DNA of 13,264 nt from assembly GCA_047972135.1 (NCBI GenBank), contig JBKEAJ010000096.1, positions 1-13,264 on the forward strand, given 5' to 3'. The translations under genes and the position numbers were made by a program. The notes beneath the pieces were generated by a model that saw nothing but the letters and a program-made list of their open reading frames with translations, was not told the DNA's origin and did not search any database. Every line of letters begins with the position of its first letter. The first letter of the stretch is position 1. Origin of the DNA: JBKEAJ01 sp047972135 (GTDB lineage Bacteria > Bacteroidota > Bacteroidia > Bacteroidales > Prolixibacteraceae). This document shows positions 6,796-13,264 of this stretch, one piece after another.

Positions 6796-7992
6796 TCAGT
6801 TGTTTAATGCAATCTTTTTGACACTCCGTAATATAATATAATTGTACACAATCAATGCTAGGCTTAATAGAACAAAGGACGAAACGAGAATTATGGCAAG
6901 GCTCTCATCGTTTTGATTAAAATATTTGCTTAAAACATCAATGTAAAGATGTCGTATATACAGGCAGAGTAGGGAAGCTAGTCCTATTGAAGCAAGAGTA
7001 ACACAGCTGACAACTTTTTGATAGAATTTCGCTATTGTATTGCATGAATAGCCGATATTGTAGAGGTTTAGTATCAGTTCTCGGTTTTTATGCAGAATTA
7101 GGTTTATGCTCATCACAATAAGGACGAGAGCCAAGGCGACGATAATTAAAGCGACGGCGAAGACAAAAGCTAATGCTGACTTAAAAAAGAAAGTTAACTT
7201 ACTCAGTTCAAGGTCTTTTTGATTAATTGCAAAATCATTTTTATTCAGATATTCGAGAATTTTCTCGTTGGCGGGGTCATTAAATTCGACCAAGACACGA
7301 TTTGCGTTGTTATTTGTTTTTCGACCATATTGGGAGTTTGCCCATTCCAAGAAGTTTAGAGGAACAAGAATCGAGTTTATGTTATTGGTGAAACCGACAA
7401 TACGGCTGTCGAGTGTTTTGGACTTCCCGTTTCCACTGATATGAACTTTGAAACTAATATGCGAAATCATATCTTTGCTGATAACGGGCAGACCTTGACT
7501 TTCGGCAAATCCGAAATTATAAAGTTTAATATAATCTTCGGGAATAATAATAGGAACAAAGTCTCTTTCTTCGTACCATCTCCATTCGTCAGTTTTCACA
7601 TCAAGATACTTATCGGGTATGCTTTCCATGAATAGTTCTGTGTATAATCCCCCGATTTGTGGTATTCCGTCCATAGATGCACTTACATTGAAAGTAGCAC
7701 TTGTAAAAGTTGCCACATTTTTCACAAAATCTTGCTGCTTAAGTTCGTCAATTTCCTTTTCTGCGAAATAAATTCCCTTTTTGTTGAGAGTCTTCAGCAT
7801 CGACACTTTTTTGCTGATAACAGAAACTTGCTTGCCAAACACGTCTGCCTCATTTTTCAATATGGGTTTAAGGTCAACAAACAGCTGAATAGCTGTAAGC
7901 AGTATCGCTATTCCGACAAACAGGCTAAGAGCATAAGCAATAATCTGAGGAATAATGAGGGTTTTTCGTTGTAGTTTTGTCAACATAAGCAT
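6796..7992 (-). CDS. ABC transporter permease, FtsX/MacB type
   Basis: A 398-residue inner-membrane protein. Predicted membrane segments are about 16-38, 272-298, 328-347 and 364-387, with a large extracytoplasmic domain (about 40-268) between the first and second. This four-helix plan with one big periplasmic domain is that of the FtsX/MacB/LolC-E permeases. HKNRELILNLYNIGYS after the second helix matches the cytoplasmic coupling region usually written RREIGLLKALGAS in these proteins. It begins four bases after the stop of the ATPase gene, so the two are surely coupled. The ATG at 7992 and another at 7986 are both possible starts; no Shine-Dalgarno decides. Such transporters typically move lipoproteins, peptides or signals in the envelope rather than import solutes; the substrate is unknown. 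Confidence 0.85.
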   Translation of the reverse strand: MLMLTKLQRKTLIIPQIIAYALSLFVGIAILLTAIQLFVDLKPILKNEADVFGKQVSVISKKVSMLKTLNKKGIYFAEKEIDELKQQDFVKNVATFTSATFNVSASMDGIPQIGGLYTELFMESIPDKYLDVKTDEWRWYEERDFVPIIIPEDYIKLYNFGFAESQGLPVISKDMISHISFKVHISGNGKSKTLDSRIVGFTNNINSILVPLNFLEWANSQYGRKTNNNANRVLVEFNDPANEKILEYLNKNDFAINQKDLELSKLTFFFKSALAFVFAVALIIVALALVLIVMSINLILHKNRELILNLYNIGYSCNTIAKFYQKVVSCVTLASIGLASLLCLYIRHLYIDVLSKYFNQNDESLAIILVSSFVLLSLALIVYNYIILRSVKKIALNN

Positions 7993-7996
7993 GAAT

Positions 7997-8623
7997 TTAG
8001 AGCATCAAAACTTTGTCATATTCAAAATAGTATTCACTACCCAGCGAAGTCAGTATTAGTCCTGCCTCATTATTTTCGATTTCTGATTTAATCAACTGAG
8101 TAGCTACTTTTATATTATTTTCATCGAGGTGGCTAAAGGGTTCGTCGAGCAGCAGGAAGTCGAAGTTCATACATAAAGCACGTATAATAGCCACTCTTTG
8201 TCGTTCGCCGAGTGACAGTTGTTGCACTAGTCTATTCTTTTTACTGCCAAGTTGCAGTAGCTCAAGCATTTCATCAATTTGCTCAACTGTTTTATGTTCG
8301 GTAAGTTTATTTTTCAGAAGTATATTCTCGAAAATACTAAGTGCGGGAAAGAGTTTAAAATCTTGGAAAACATAGCTAAGGCAATATCGTCGGCGTTCTA
8401 CAATAGACTTATGAGTTTTGGAGAATTGTATTTTTCCCTCGAAGTTTTGGTTGGCACCATAAATAAAATTGAGCAGAGAGGATTTGCCGTGACCGGAAGC
8501 GGCTTTTATGAGGTATTTCTCACCTTTTTGCAGTTTGACACTCTCACATAAATATATGTCGGAAGATCCTATTTCGGCTTCCGACATATATGCAGGCTTT
8601 ATATTTTGCAGTTCTATGAACAT
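7997..8623 (-). CDS. ABC transporter ATP-binding protein (LolD/MacB-like)
   Basis: A 208-residue ATPase. Visible motifs: Walker A at 41-48 (AASGHGKS, with Ala where Gly is usual), Q-loop Gln87 (VFQDFKLFP), signature LSLGE at 136-140 followed by RQRVAIIRAL, Walker B LLLDE with Asp160 and Glu161, and D-loop SHLD at 164-167. The H-loop, expected as THD or similar, reads LTSLGSE, so the switch histidine is replaced by Ser193. The ATG at 8623 is preferred; the upstream TTG codon is not needed and the ATG overlaps the previous stop as TGATG. It pairs with the permease that follows. The lost histidine might mean slow hydrolysis or a mainly structural ATPase, and Glu161 is retained. Length is near that of LolD-type subunits. 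Confidence 0.88.
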   Translation of the reverse strand: MFIELQNIKPAYMSEAEIGSSDIYLCESVKLQKGEKYLIKAASGHGKSSLLNFIYGANQNFEGKIQFSKTHKSIVERRRYCLSYVFQDFKLFPALSIFENILLKNKLTEHKTVEQIDEMLELLQLGSKKNRLVQQLSLGERQRVAIIRALCMNFDFLLLDEPFSHLDENNIKVATQLIKSEIENNEAGLILTSLGSEYYFEYDKVLML

Positions 8624-10293
8624 CAAAATTCATCATCAAGGTCAAGTCCCTCAGCAAAATAATCAACGAGCTTGATTAGAGCCACAAGGCTATTTTCGTA
8701 TTCGTTGTTTGGATTGAGTTTAAGCACACAGCTTGCCTCCTTGTCATTACCGGCTATTTCCAATGTTTGTGCTATATTATTCCATGCATCCATCACAGCT
8801 TTAGTCTCGCTGCCGGGATTTATCAAGCTGTAGTAGTCGGCGAGGTTCAGTTGAGCAAAAACAAAAGCGTTATTACTAAGCAATTTTGGCATTATAGCAT
8901 CATTGTCAACTAAGGACTTGTCGTATCCATCTCTCATAAAGGTTTTCACAGCGTTCTCATAATTTGAAATTATACAAGCATCATCGTTGATAGCGGCATA
9001 AATATTAAGATTTCTACGTTCTATATTATAATATCCTTGTTCGTTCTTAGAGCTTTCCATCATTTTTTCGACAGTCATTATCCCCATGTTCAGTCCTAAA
9101 ATCTTGTCTTTGTCTTTAATGTCAAAAACTAAAGACACTAGCGGCATCGGCTCAGCATTTCCGTTTTCTTGTATGCCGTCAAATGAAAGAGCAAAATTGC
9201 CTCCCAGTCCTTCGCTGATGCTAGAGATGATTTTTTTTATTTCGTCGCTCTCCAGCATTGCTCCTTGTCCTGAAGACTTCGCAATATTCGTCGTAAAATT
9301 CAGCAAATTCTTCACGTTGAAAGAATAAGCCAACAGTGCTTTTGGACTTTCTGACACATACTTCAATAAACCTTCATCGAACTTGGAGTCTAAGATTTTA
9401 TATTTGTCTATACTTACTTTCTTACTTCCTTTCAAATAATAATAATCGGCAGTAATATCGTTTTTATTAAAACTGACATTTCCCACTCCACAGAAGTCTT
9501 CAAAATCCTCAAACACAGACGAATAAACATTTAGTATAGGGGCAATTCCGTATATCAATCCATTAAAGCCATTAGATTTAGTCAGGTCTTCAAAGGACTT
9601 TGCAAAACCTTTAAACTGAAAAAACATGGCAATATCTTTTTTATCTTTCAGAAAGGCTCTATACGCCTCATTATTGGTCAATTGTTTCTCTTTCGGCAAA
9701 GAAAAAAGTTCCTTCAGGTATTCTTCGGAAGACGGAGCTTTATCCTTATCGCGCAAATAATACGTCGGCATTTTAAGTAACACACATACCGTGCTGTCGT
9801 TCCAGCCAATCACTGGAGCATTGATATCATCAAAGGTATAGTACGACAGATTTGCGTTCTCCTTCAACTCGTAGCTTGAATTCATTTCCTTAAACATTAG
9901 CTCCAAGTTACTGACGAACTTACGTTTATCTGCAAGGTGCATAATGCAGGCGGAGTACATACTTTGATAATTACTAAAAAATGTAATTTCGTTTTTAAAA
10001 CTTATCCCCGATTCTTCTGGGTCTTTCAAGCAAGCCAAAGCAAGTTTCACCATCTCGTTACTGTCATTATCAGACATACCCAACTGCTCTTTCAGATGCT
10101 GCACCAGTTTTGAATTTGCTATGTTTGCAGTTTTTGCCTTATCACACAGCGTCTTCGTATCATAGGTCATAACAAAAGTCGCATCATCAGGGATCATACA
10201 CTGTTCTGTGGAGGTACAAGCATTTAGGAGGCTGAGTCCTAAAGCCACAAGTAGGACACTAGGTCCTGACATTTTTTTAAAAATTCCAAGCAT
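8623..10293 (-). CDS. DUF4836-like lipoprotein
   Basis: A 556-residue lipoprotein. Its signal peptide ends in a good lipobox, LLNAC, with Cys26. The segment right after (IPDDATFVMTYDTKTLCDKA) and the overall plan, with repeated assessments like ALLAYSFNVKNLL, AFVFAQLNLADYY and NALSFDG-type phrases, resemble Bacteroidetes DUF4836 proteins, which have no agreed function. It is the first gene of a three-gene unit: its TGA overlaps the ATPase ATG by one base, and the permease follows. This suggests a cell-envelope partner or substrate-handling subunit of the ABC system, by inference. ATG at 10293 is used; an internal ATG at codon 8 would also leave a short signal peptide. The promoter candidate TACCTTTGC lies 39 bases upstream. 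Confidence 0.7.
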   Translation of the reverse strand: MLGIFKKMSGPSVLLVALGLSLLNACTSTEQCMIPDDATFVMTYDTKTLCDKAKTANIANSKLVQHLKEQLGMSDNDSNEMVKLALACLKDPEESGISFKNEITFFSNYQSMYSACIMHLADKRKFVSNLELMFKEMNSSYELKENANLSYYTFDDINAPVIGWNDSTVCVLLKMPTYYLRDKDKAPSSEEYLKELFSLPKEKQLTNNEAYRAFLKDKKDIAMFFQFKGFAKSFEDLTKSNGFNGLIYGIAPILNVYSSVFEDFEDFCGVGNVSFNKNDITADYYYLKGSKKVSIDKYKILDSKFDEGLLKYVSESPKALLAYSFNVKNLLNFTTNIAKSSGQGAMLESDEIKKIISSISEGLGGNFALSFDGIQENGNAEPMPLVSLVFDIKDKDKILGLNMGIMTVEKMMESSKNEQGYYNIERRNLNIYAAINDDACIISNYENAVKTFMRDGYDKSLVDNDAIMPKLLSNNAFVFAQLNLADYYSLINPGSETKAVMDAWNNIAQTLEIAGNDKEASCVLKLNPNNEYENSLVALIKLVDYFAEGLDLDDEF

Positions 10294-10331
10294 AATATTT
10301 TGTTAAATTCAATAATACATTCTAGCGAGGT

Positions 10332-10340
10332 GCAAAGGTA
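10332..10340 (-). promoter_or_regulatory. Candidate -7 element for the ABC operon
   Basis: Minus-strand TACCTTTGC is an exact TAnnTTTG match of the Bacteroidetes type, about 39 bases ahead of the DUF4836-like start. No clear -33 TTTG is seen at the usual spacing. Confidence 0.55.
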
Positions 10341-10380
10341 GTGTTTCTTGTTGAAAGTTTAATCGTTTAGGGTTTAAAAA

Positions 10381-10425
10381 TGCTGTATGCTGTATGCTGT
10401 ACGCTTTAGGCTATAAGCGAACAGC
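10381..10425. repeat. Heptamer repeat TGCTGTA x3 running into a hairpin
   Basis: Three perfect tandem TGCTGTA units occupy 10381-10401. The last runs into an inverted repeat at 10396-10425: GCTGT-A-CGCTT, loop TAGGCTAT, AAGCG-A-ACAGC, a ten-pair stem with one A-A mismatch. It lies in the 220-base gap between the ABC operon start and the DUF1080 terminator. Confidence 0.7.
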
Positions 10426-10458
10426 TAATAAACGAACATTATTGCGAGGAAATATAAA

Positions 10459-10489
10459 AAAGAAGGCATCCTTTCGGGACACCCTCTTT
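10459..10489 (-). terminator. Intrinsic terminator of the DUF1080 gene
   Basis: In the minus-strand transcript AAAGAGGGTGTCC, loop CGAAA, GGATGCCTTCTTT pairs over 13 positions with three G-T pairs, followed by TTTATATTT. It lies about 25 bases downstream of the stop at 10514, so a terminator is the natural reading. It also isolates this gene from the ABC operon. Confidence 0.85.
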
Positions 10490-10513
10490 AAAAACCTTAC
10501 TATTTTTATGCAA

Positions 10514-11359
10514 TTAGTTCATATCAAGATATTTCACACTTCTATACCACACGTCGTCGCCGTGGTCTTGGAATCCAAAGAACCCTTTTTTAGGCACATC
10601 AGCCCAATCAGGGTTTAATCCGGGGAACTTACTATCTTTCACAAGAGCCTTCCAGTCGTCTGTCCACAAATGATATTCAAGCACTACTTTACCATTTTGT
10701 TTATGAGTTACGGTTCCTCTATACACCATAATCTCACCTGTATTCCATTCTCCTACGGGTTTTGCATTTTGAGGATTGGCAGGAATAAGGTCATAAAGAG
10801 ATGCCGATTGTCTGTTGCCGTTCTTTCCCAATTTGGCATCTGGATGCTTCTCATTATCCAATATTTGATATTCGGGAGCCGTCTTATATAGAGGCCAGCC
10901 TTCCACTTCTTTACCAAGGTAGAACACTCCTGAATTACCGCCCGCCGAGATTTTCCACTCAAACTTTATAGTAAAATTATCAAATTCTTTATCGTAAATA
11001 ATATCGCCGCCTGCGTTTTTATCACCGGCTTCGCCTTGTCCGGAGCCTTTAAACGACAATGCACCATCTTCAACTTTCCAATTTGTTGGGACAGTTGACT
11101 TATTATAACCTCTCCATCCGTTTGTAGTTTGCCCGTCGAACAGAAGCTCCCAACCATCTACTTTTTCTTGTTCAGAAAGAGTGTTTGGAGCAGTATTTTC
11201 AGAAGCAGCATCGCCCGATTTTGTTTTATCACAACAAGCATCGCTCGATTTTTCACTTTTTACATCACCGGCAGCAGCAGGATTTTTTTTTCCGCCACCA
11301 CAACTAACAAAGGCTGTAGCAATTACAGCCATCATCAATAGATTAAAAACTTTCTTCAT
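10514..11359 (-). CDS. DUF1080 lipoprotein (3-keto-disaccharide hydrolase fold)
   Basis: A 281-residue lipoprotein. The signal peptide MKKVFNLLMMAVIATAFVSC ends with Cys20 in FVSC. A low-complexity linker (about 21-65) contains a Cys-Cys pair, then the DUF1080/3-keto-disaccharide hydrolase domain runs to the end: WELLFDGQTTNGWRG, FEWKISAGGNSGVFY, PEYQILDNEKHPDA and KKGFFGFQDHGDDVWYRSVK are all characteristic. Members have a concanavalin-like sandwich, and some cleave 3-keto-glycosides; the exact activity here is unknown. The start is taken at 11359 rather than the upstream ATG at 11437, since the 26 extra residues would hide the signal peptide. The gene is transcribed away from the outer-membrane barrel gene and ends in a strong terminator, so it is probably monocistronic. 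Confidence 0.88.
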   Translation of the reverse strand: MKKVFNLLMMAVIATAFVSCGGGKKNPAAAGDVKSEKSSDACCDKTKSGDAASENTAPNTLSEQEKVDGWELLFDGQTTNGWRGYNKSTVPTNWKVEDGALSFKGSGQGEAGDKNAGGDIIYDKEFDNFTIKFEWKISAGGNSGVFYLGKEVEGWPLYKTAPEYQILDNEKHPDAKLGKNGNRQSASLYDLIPANPQNAKPVGEWNTGEIMVYRGTVTHKQNGKVVLEYHLWTDDWKALVKDSKFPGLNPDWADVPKKGFFGFQDHGDDVWYRSVKYLDMN

Positions 11360-11373
11360 AATTGAATAGAACT

Positions 11374-11403
11374 TTTGGTTATTATTATTCGTTATTATCC
11401 TTG
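11374..11403 (+). promoter_or_regulatory. Candidate promoter for the outer-membrane barrel gene
   Basis: TTTG at 11374-11377, an 18-base gap, then TATCCTTG at 11396-11403, one base off TAnnTTTG. The gap is slightly short of the usual 19-21. The ATG at 11437 is 33 bases downstream. Confidence 0.4.
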
Positions 11404-11406
11404 TCA

Positions 11407-11438
11407 CAAAGTTATAAATAAATACACTCTTACACAAT
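11407..11438 (-). promoter_or_regulatory. Candidate promoter for the DUF1080 gene
   Basis: On the minus strand TAACTTTG (11414-11407) matches TAnnTTTG exactly. ATTG at 11438-11435 sits 20 bases upstream as an approximate -33 TTTG. The leader to the ATG at 11359 would be about 45 bases. The -33 part overlaps the ATG of the divergent gene. Confidence 0.55.
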
Positions 11439-12660
11439 GGAGGACAAAAAATTTATATCGGAAATTAGAATTTTAAAAACATTCTACCTCCTTCTCGCAA
11501 GAAGCATTCTGACTTTCATCTTTCTTGCATGCTCATTATCAGCACATTCTCAATCCTACCTTGATAACAAGGATATACGTGATGTTTTTGTAGAATGGCT
11601 TAATTTACCCGACAATAAACTTCAGGACACGACTCGCAATGTTCATATTTCGTTGTTACCGGGAGCATCCGTAACAGGTGAGCGTCAATTGGTAGTATCA
11701 TTGAACACAACTTTCTTCCTTGGCAGCCCGCAAACGACAAAAATGTCGACCGCCAACATCACTCCTTACACAAATTTCAGCAAGCAATGGGTTTTGCCCA
11801 TAAGGTCTTACGTTTATTTCAAGAATAACATCTACAACATGACAGGCGACTATCGTTTTATGATATATCCGCAATATACCTACGGACTGGGAAGTAACAA
11901 TTCCATCAAACCTCAATCTCTATTGGATTATAGTCAGATTCGCTTACATCAGTTTGTAACACGACGTGTAGTCAAGGATTTACGTTTGGGAGTAGGATGG
12001 CAATACGACCGATATATGGGTTTGGACGAAGACGAGGTTGATGTCCCCACGACCGACTATATGGAATACTCAGACTACGATTATTCCAACTTCACTTCTT
12101 CTGGTCCTGCCATTCAGCTACTCATGGACACAAGGGACAATACCGTCAATGCTTCGCGTGGATATTACATCGAGCTGGACTATCGTTGGAGCATTGACGC
12201 ACTGGGAGCAAGTCGTAATTGGTCGTCGATATATGCCGACGGACGCTATTACATAAGTCTGCCCAGTGTAAAACGAAAGATTATCGCTTCAAAAGTTATG
12301 TATTGGACAAAAGTAAGTGGCACACCACACTATCTTGATTTGCCAAGTATCGGTTGGGACACTTATAATAGGACAGGCAGAGGCTTCACCAAAAATCGTT
12401 TCCGTAGCAATGCCCTAATCTACTTTGAGGGTGAATACCGAGCCGACCTGTCGAAGAACGGTTTTTGGGGCTACGTTGTTTTTGCAAACCTATCGTCTGT
12501 CACCGACATCGACAGATACACCTTTAAAAATTGGCATCCTGCAATAGGTACTGGACTCCGGGTAAAATGGAACAAAGCAGACGAGAGCAACCTTTGTCTA
12601 GATTTTGGTTTCAGTAAGGATGATTTTTCATTGAGGGTCGGTTTGACCGAAAATTTCTAA
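11437..12660 (+). CDS. BamA/TamA-type outer membrane barrel protein without POTRA domains
   Basis: A 407-residue protein. Residues 1-38 are a signal peptide with a long N-region (cleavage near AHS-Q). The body alternates aromatic and polar residues as in a beta-barrel. DTRDN at 231-235 followed by RGYY at 241-244, and GRGFTKNRFR at 314-323, match the D15/Omp85 barrel motifs (the latter corresponds to the VRGF/Y loop 6 motif), and the chain ends in Phe407, as usual for barrel-assembly signals. There are no POTRA domains: only about 40 residues precede the barrel. So it resembles the short surface-antigen-type Omp85 proteins common in Bacteroidetes rather than the essential BamA. Substrate unknown. 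No other in-frame ATG precedes the signal peptide core, so the start at 11437 stands. Confidence 0.8.
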   Translation: MEDKKFISEIRILKTFYLLLARSILTFIFLACSLSAHSQSYLDNKDIRDVFVEWLNLPDNKLQDTTRNVHISLLPGASVTGERQLVVSLNTTFFLGSPQTTKMSTANITPYTNFSKQWVLPIRSYVYFKNNIYNMTGDYRFMIYPQYTYGLGSNNSIKPQSLLDYSQIRLHQFVTRRVVKDLRLGVGWQYDRYMGLDEDEVDVPTTDYMEYSDYDYSNFTSSGPAIQLLMDTRDNTVNASRGYYIELDYRWSIDALGASRNWSSIYADGRYYISLPSVKRKIIASKVMYWTKVSGTPHYLDLPSIGWDTYNRTGRGFTKNRFRSNALIYFEGEYRADLSKNGFWGYVVFANLSSVTDIDRYTFKNWHPAIGTGLRVKWNKADESNLCLDFGFSKDDFSLRVGLTENF

Positions 12661-12673
12661 AGAAGATAATTAA

Positions 12674-12722
12674 AGTTTGTTCATAATGTGTATATTTACA
12701 CTATAAAATGAACTTATAAACT
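12674..12722. repeat. Long imperfect inverted repeat after the barrel gene
   Basis: Nested arms AGTTT-GTTCAT-GTGTA, loop TATT, TACAC-ATGAAC-AAACT pair over 5, 6 and 5 bases (reading from the outside), separated by small unpaired pieces (AAT opposite TATAAA; TTAT on one side). It is AT-rich and lacks a U-run, so it could be a binding site or a weak terminator of the gene ending at 12660. Confidence 0.6.
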
Positions 12723-12727
12723 AGTAA

Positions 12728-12753
12728 TCAATAGGACTTGTAATTCTTATTGA
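12728..12753. repeat. Second hairpin upstream of the partial ABC ATPase gene
   Basis: TCAATAGGA, loop CTTGTAAT, TCTTATTGA makes a nine-pair stem with one G-T pair in the plus transcript. It ends 20 bases before the ATG at 12774, so it would sit in the 5' leader or near the promoter. Together with the inverted repeat before it, it fills most of the 113-base gap. Confidence 0.6.
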
Positions 12754-12773
12754 CTCTTGAAAATTAAATAGTT

Positions 12774-13264
12774 ATGAGCTACCACGATAGACTTGGCAGA
12801 GTTATAGACTTATTATCGCACAACGATATAGACCTTGCATTGCGTTTGTTGTTGGACGAGGTGTACGACACTGACGATATTGATTTGTACGAACAAGCAT
12901 TGGATATCGTCAGCAGCAAAGAAACAGGAATAGATGATGCACAGCTGAAGTCGATGCTCCTAGAGCTAACAAACACCCTTACAAAGCAAGATCCTGCGCC
13001 GCTTGACGAGGAGAAGGTTTATATTGACCTTACTGGCATAACAAAAAAATATGCAGGCAATAGTCCTTTTCGCTTGGGACCAGTAGATTTACAGGCAAAA
13101 GCTCGTTATATAGTCGGGCTTGTGGGCGAAAATGGCAATGGAAAAACAACGCTACTACGTATTATTGCTCAAGACCTTACGAGTACAAGTGGCAGCATAA
13201 GATACGACATTGGATATGAGGGCGATAGCCTGTACACGCTACGCAGTATGATGGCTTATGTTCC
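12774..13264 (+). CDS. Partial ABC ATPase with acidic N-terminal extension
   Basis: The gene runs off the right edge after 163 complete codons. Residues 1 to about 75 (MSYHDRLGRVIDLLSHNDID...) are predominantly helical and acidic (many Asp, Leu), not part of a nucleotide-binding domain. The domain starts near 82 (VYIDLTGITKKYAG) and has an intact Walker A, GENGNGKT at 118-125, then LLRIIAQDL and an expected Q-loop just beyond the edge. ATG 12774 is the first in-frame start after the hairpins; no Shine-Dalgarno is visible. The substrate cannot be told. The extension could mediate contact with a permease or be regulatory. It is transcribed in the same direction as the barrel gene but with a structured gap in between. 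Confidence 0.8.
   Translation, partial: MSYHDRLGRVIDLLSHNDIDLALRLLLDEVYDTDDIDLYEQALDIVSSKETGIDDAQLKSMLLELTNTLTKQDPAPLDEEKVYIDLTGITKKYAGNSPFRLGPVDLQAKARYIVGLVGENGNGKTTLLRIIAQDLTSTSGSIRYDIGYEGDSLYTLRSMMAYV

Noticed and set aside
11360..11437. Upstream in-frame start (ATG 11437, minus strand) for the DUF1080 lipoprotein
   Set aside because: The 26 extra residues would bury the signal peptide; they also run over the promoter candidates. The MKK start at 11359 is typical.
1..13264. CRISPR array, tRNA or rRNA genes
   Set aside because: No regularly spaced repeat set, cloverleaf or rRNA-like stretch was seen; the repeats at 482, 1471 and 1844 are far apart and tied to coding modules.

Overview
The window looks like a Bacteroidetes (probably Bacteroidales) chromosome segment. 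The clues are the protein families (DUF5686 with a carboxypeptidase-like domain, a DUF4836-like lipoprotein, a DUF1080 lipoprotein, an S9B dipeptidyl peptidase IV), several TAnnTTTG-type -7 promoter elements, and a general lack of Shine-Dalgarno sequences. Species cannot be told from the sequence alone.

Left region (1-1920, plus strand): an accessory, rearranged patch. A putative lipoprotein gene is present twice. The first copy is cut by the window edge; the second (871-1506) is complete. Over 414 bases the two differ at one position. Around them lie fragments of an RHS-type protein, namely a tip-like ORF (504-878) that overlaps the lipoprotein start, a piece carrying the classic DHLGSASYIT junction motif (within 1493-1744), and an orphan reading-frame tail (1735-1848). 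A short repeat follows each module, and a 135-base leader is shared by two of them. The layout resembles an array of displaced RHS-tip/immunity cassettes, but no toxin can be identified. A hairpin at 1889-1919 closes the region.

Middle (1964-10293, minus strand): DUF5686 outer-membrane-type protein (1964-4435) downstream of dipeptidyl peptidase IV (4489-6681), then a tightly packed three-gene unit transcribed in the order DUF4836-like lipoprotein (8623-10293), ABC ATPase (7997-8623) and FtsX/MacB-type permease (6796-7992). The last three are probably one operon for an inner-membrane ABC system acting on envelope substrates. The ATPase lacks the usual H-loop histidine.

Right (10294-13264): a DUF1080 lipoprotein (10514-11359, minus) with a strong terminator, divergent from a POTRA-less BamA/TamA-type outer membrane barrel (11437-12660, plus) across a compact intergenic region holding closely spaced opposing promoter candidates. 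Two inverted repeats separate the barrel gene from a partial ABC ATPase gene with an unusual acidic N-terminal extension (12774 to the window end).
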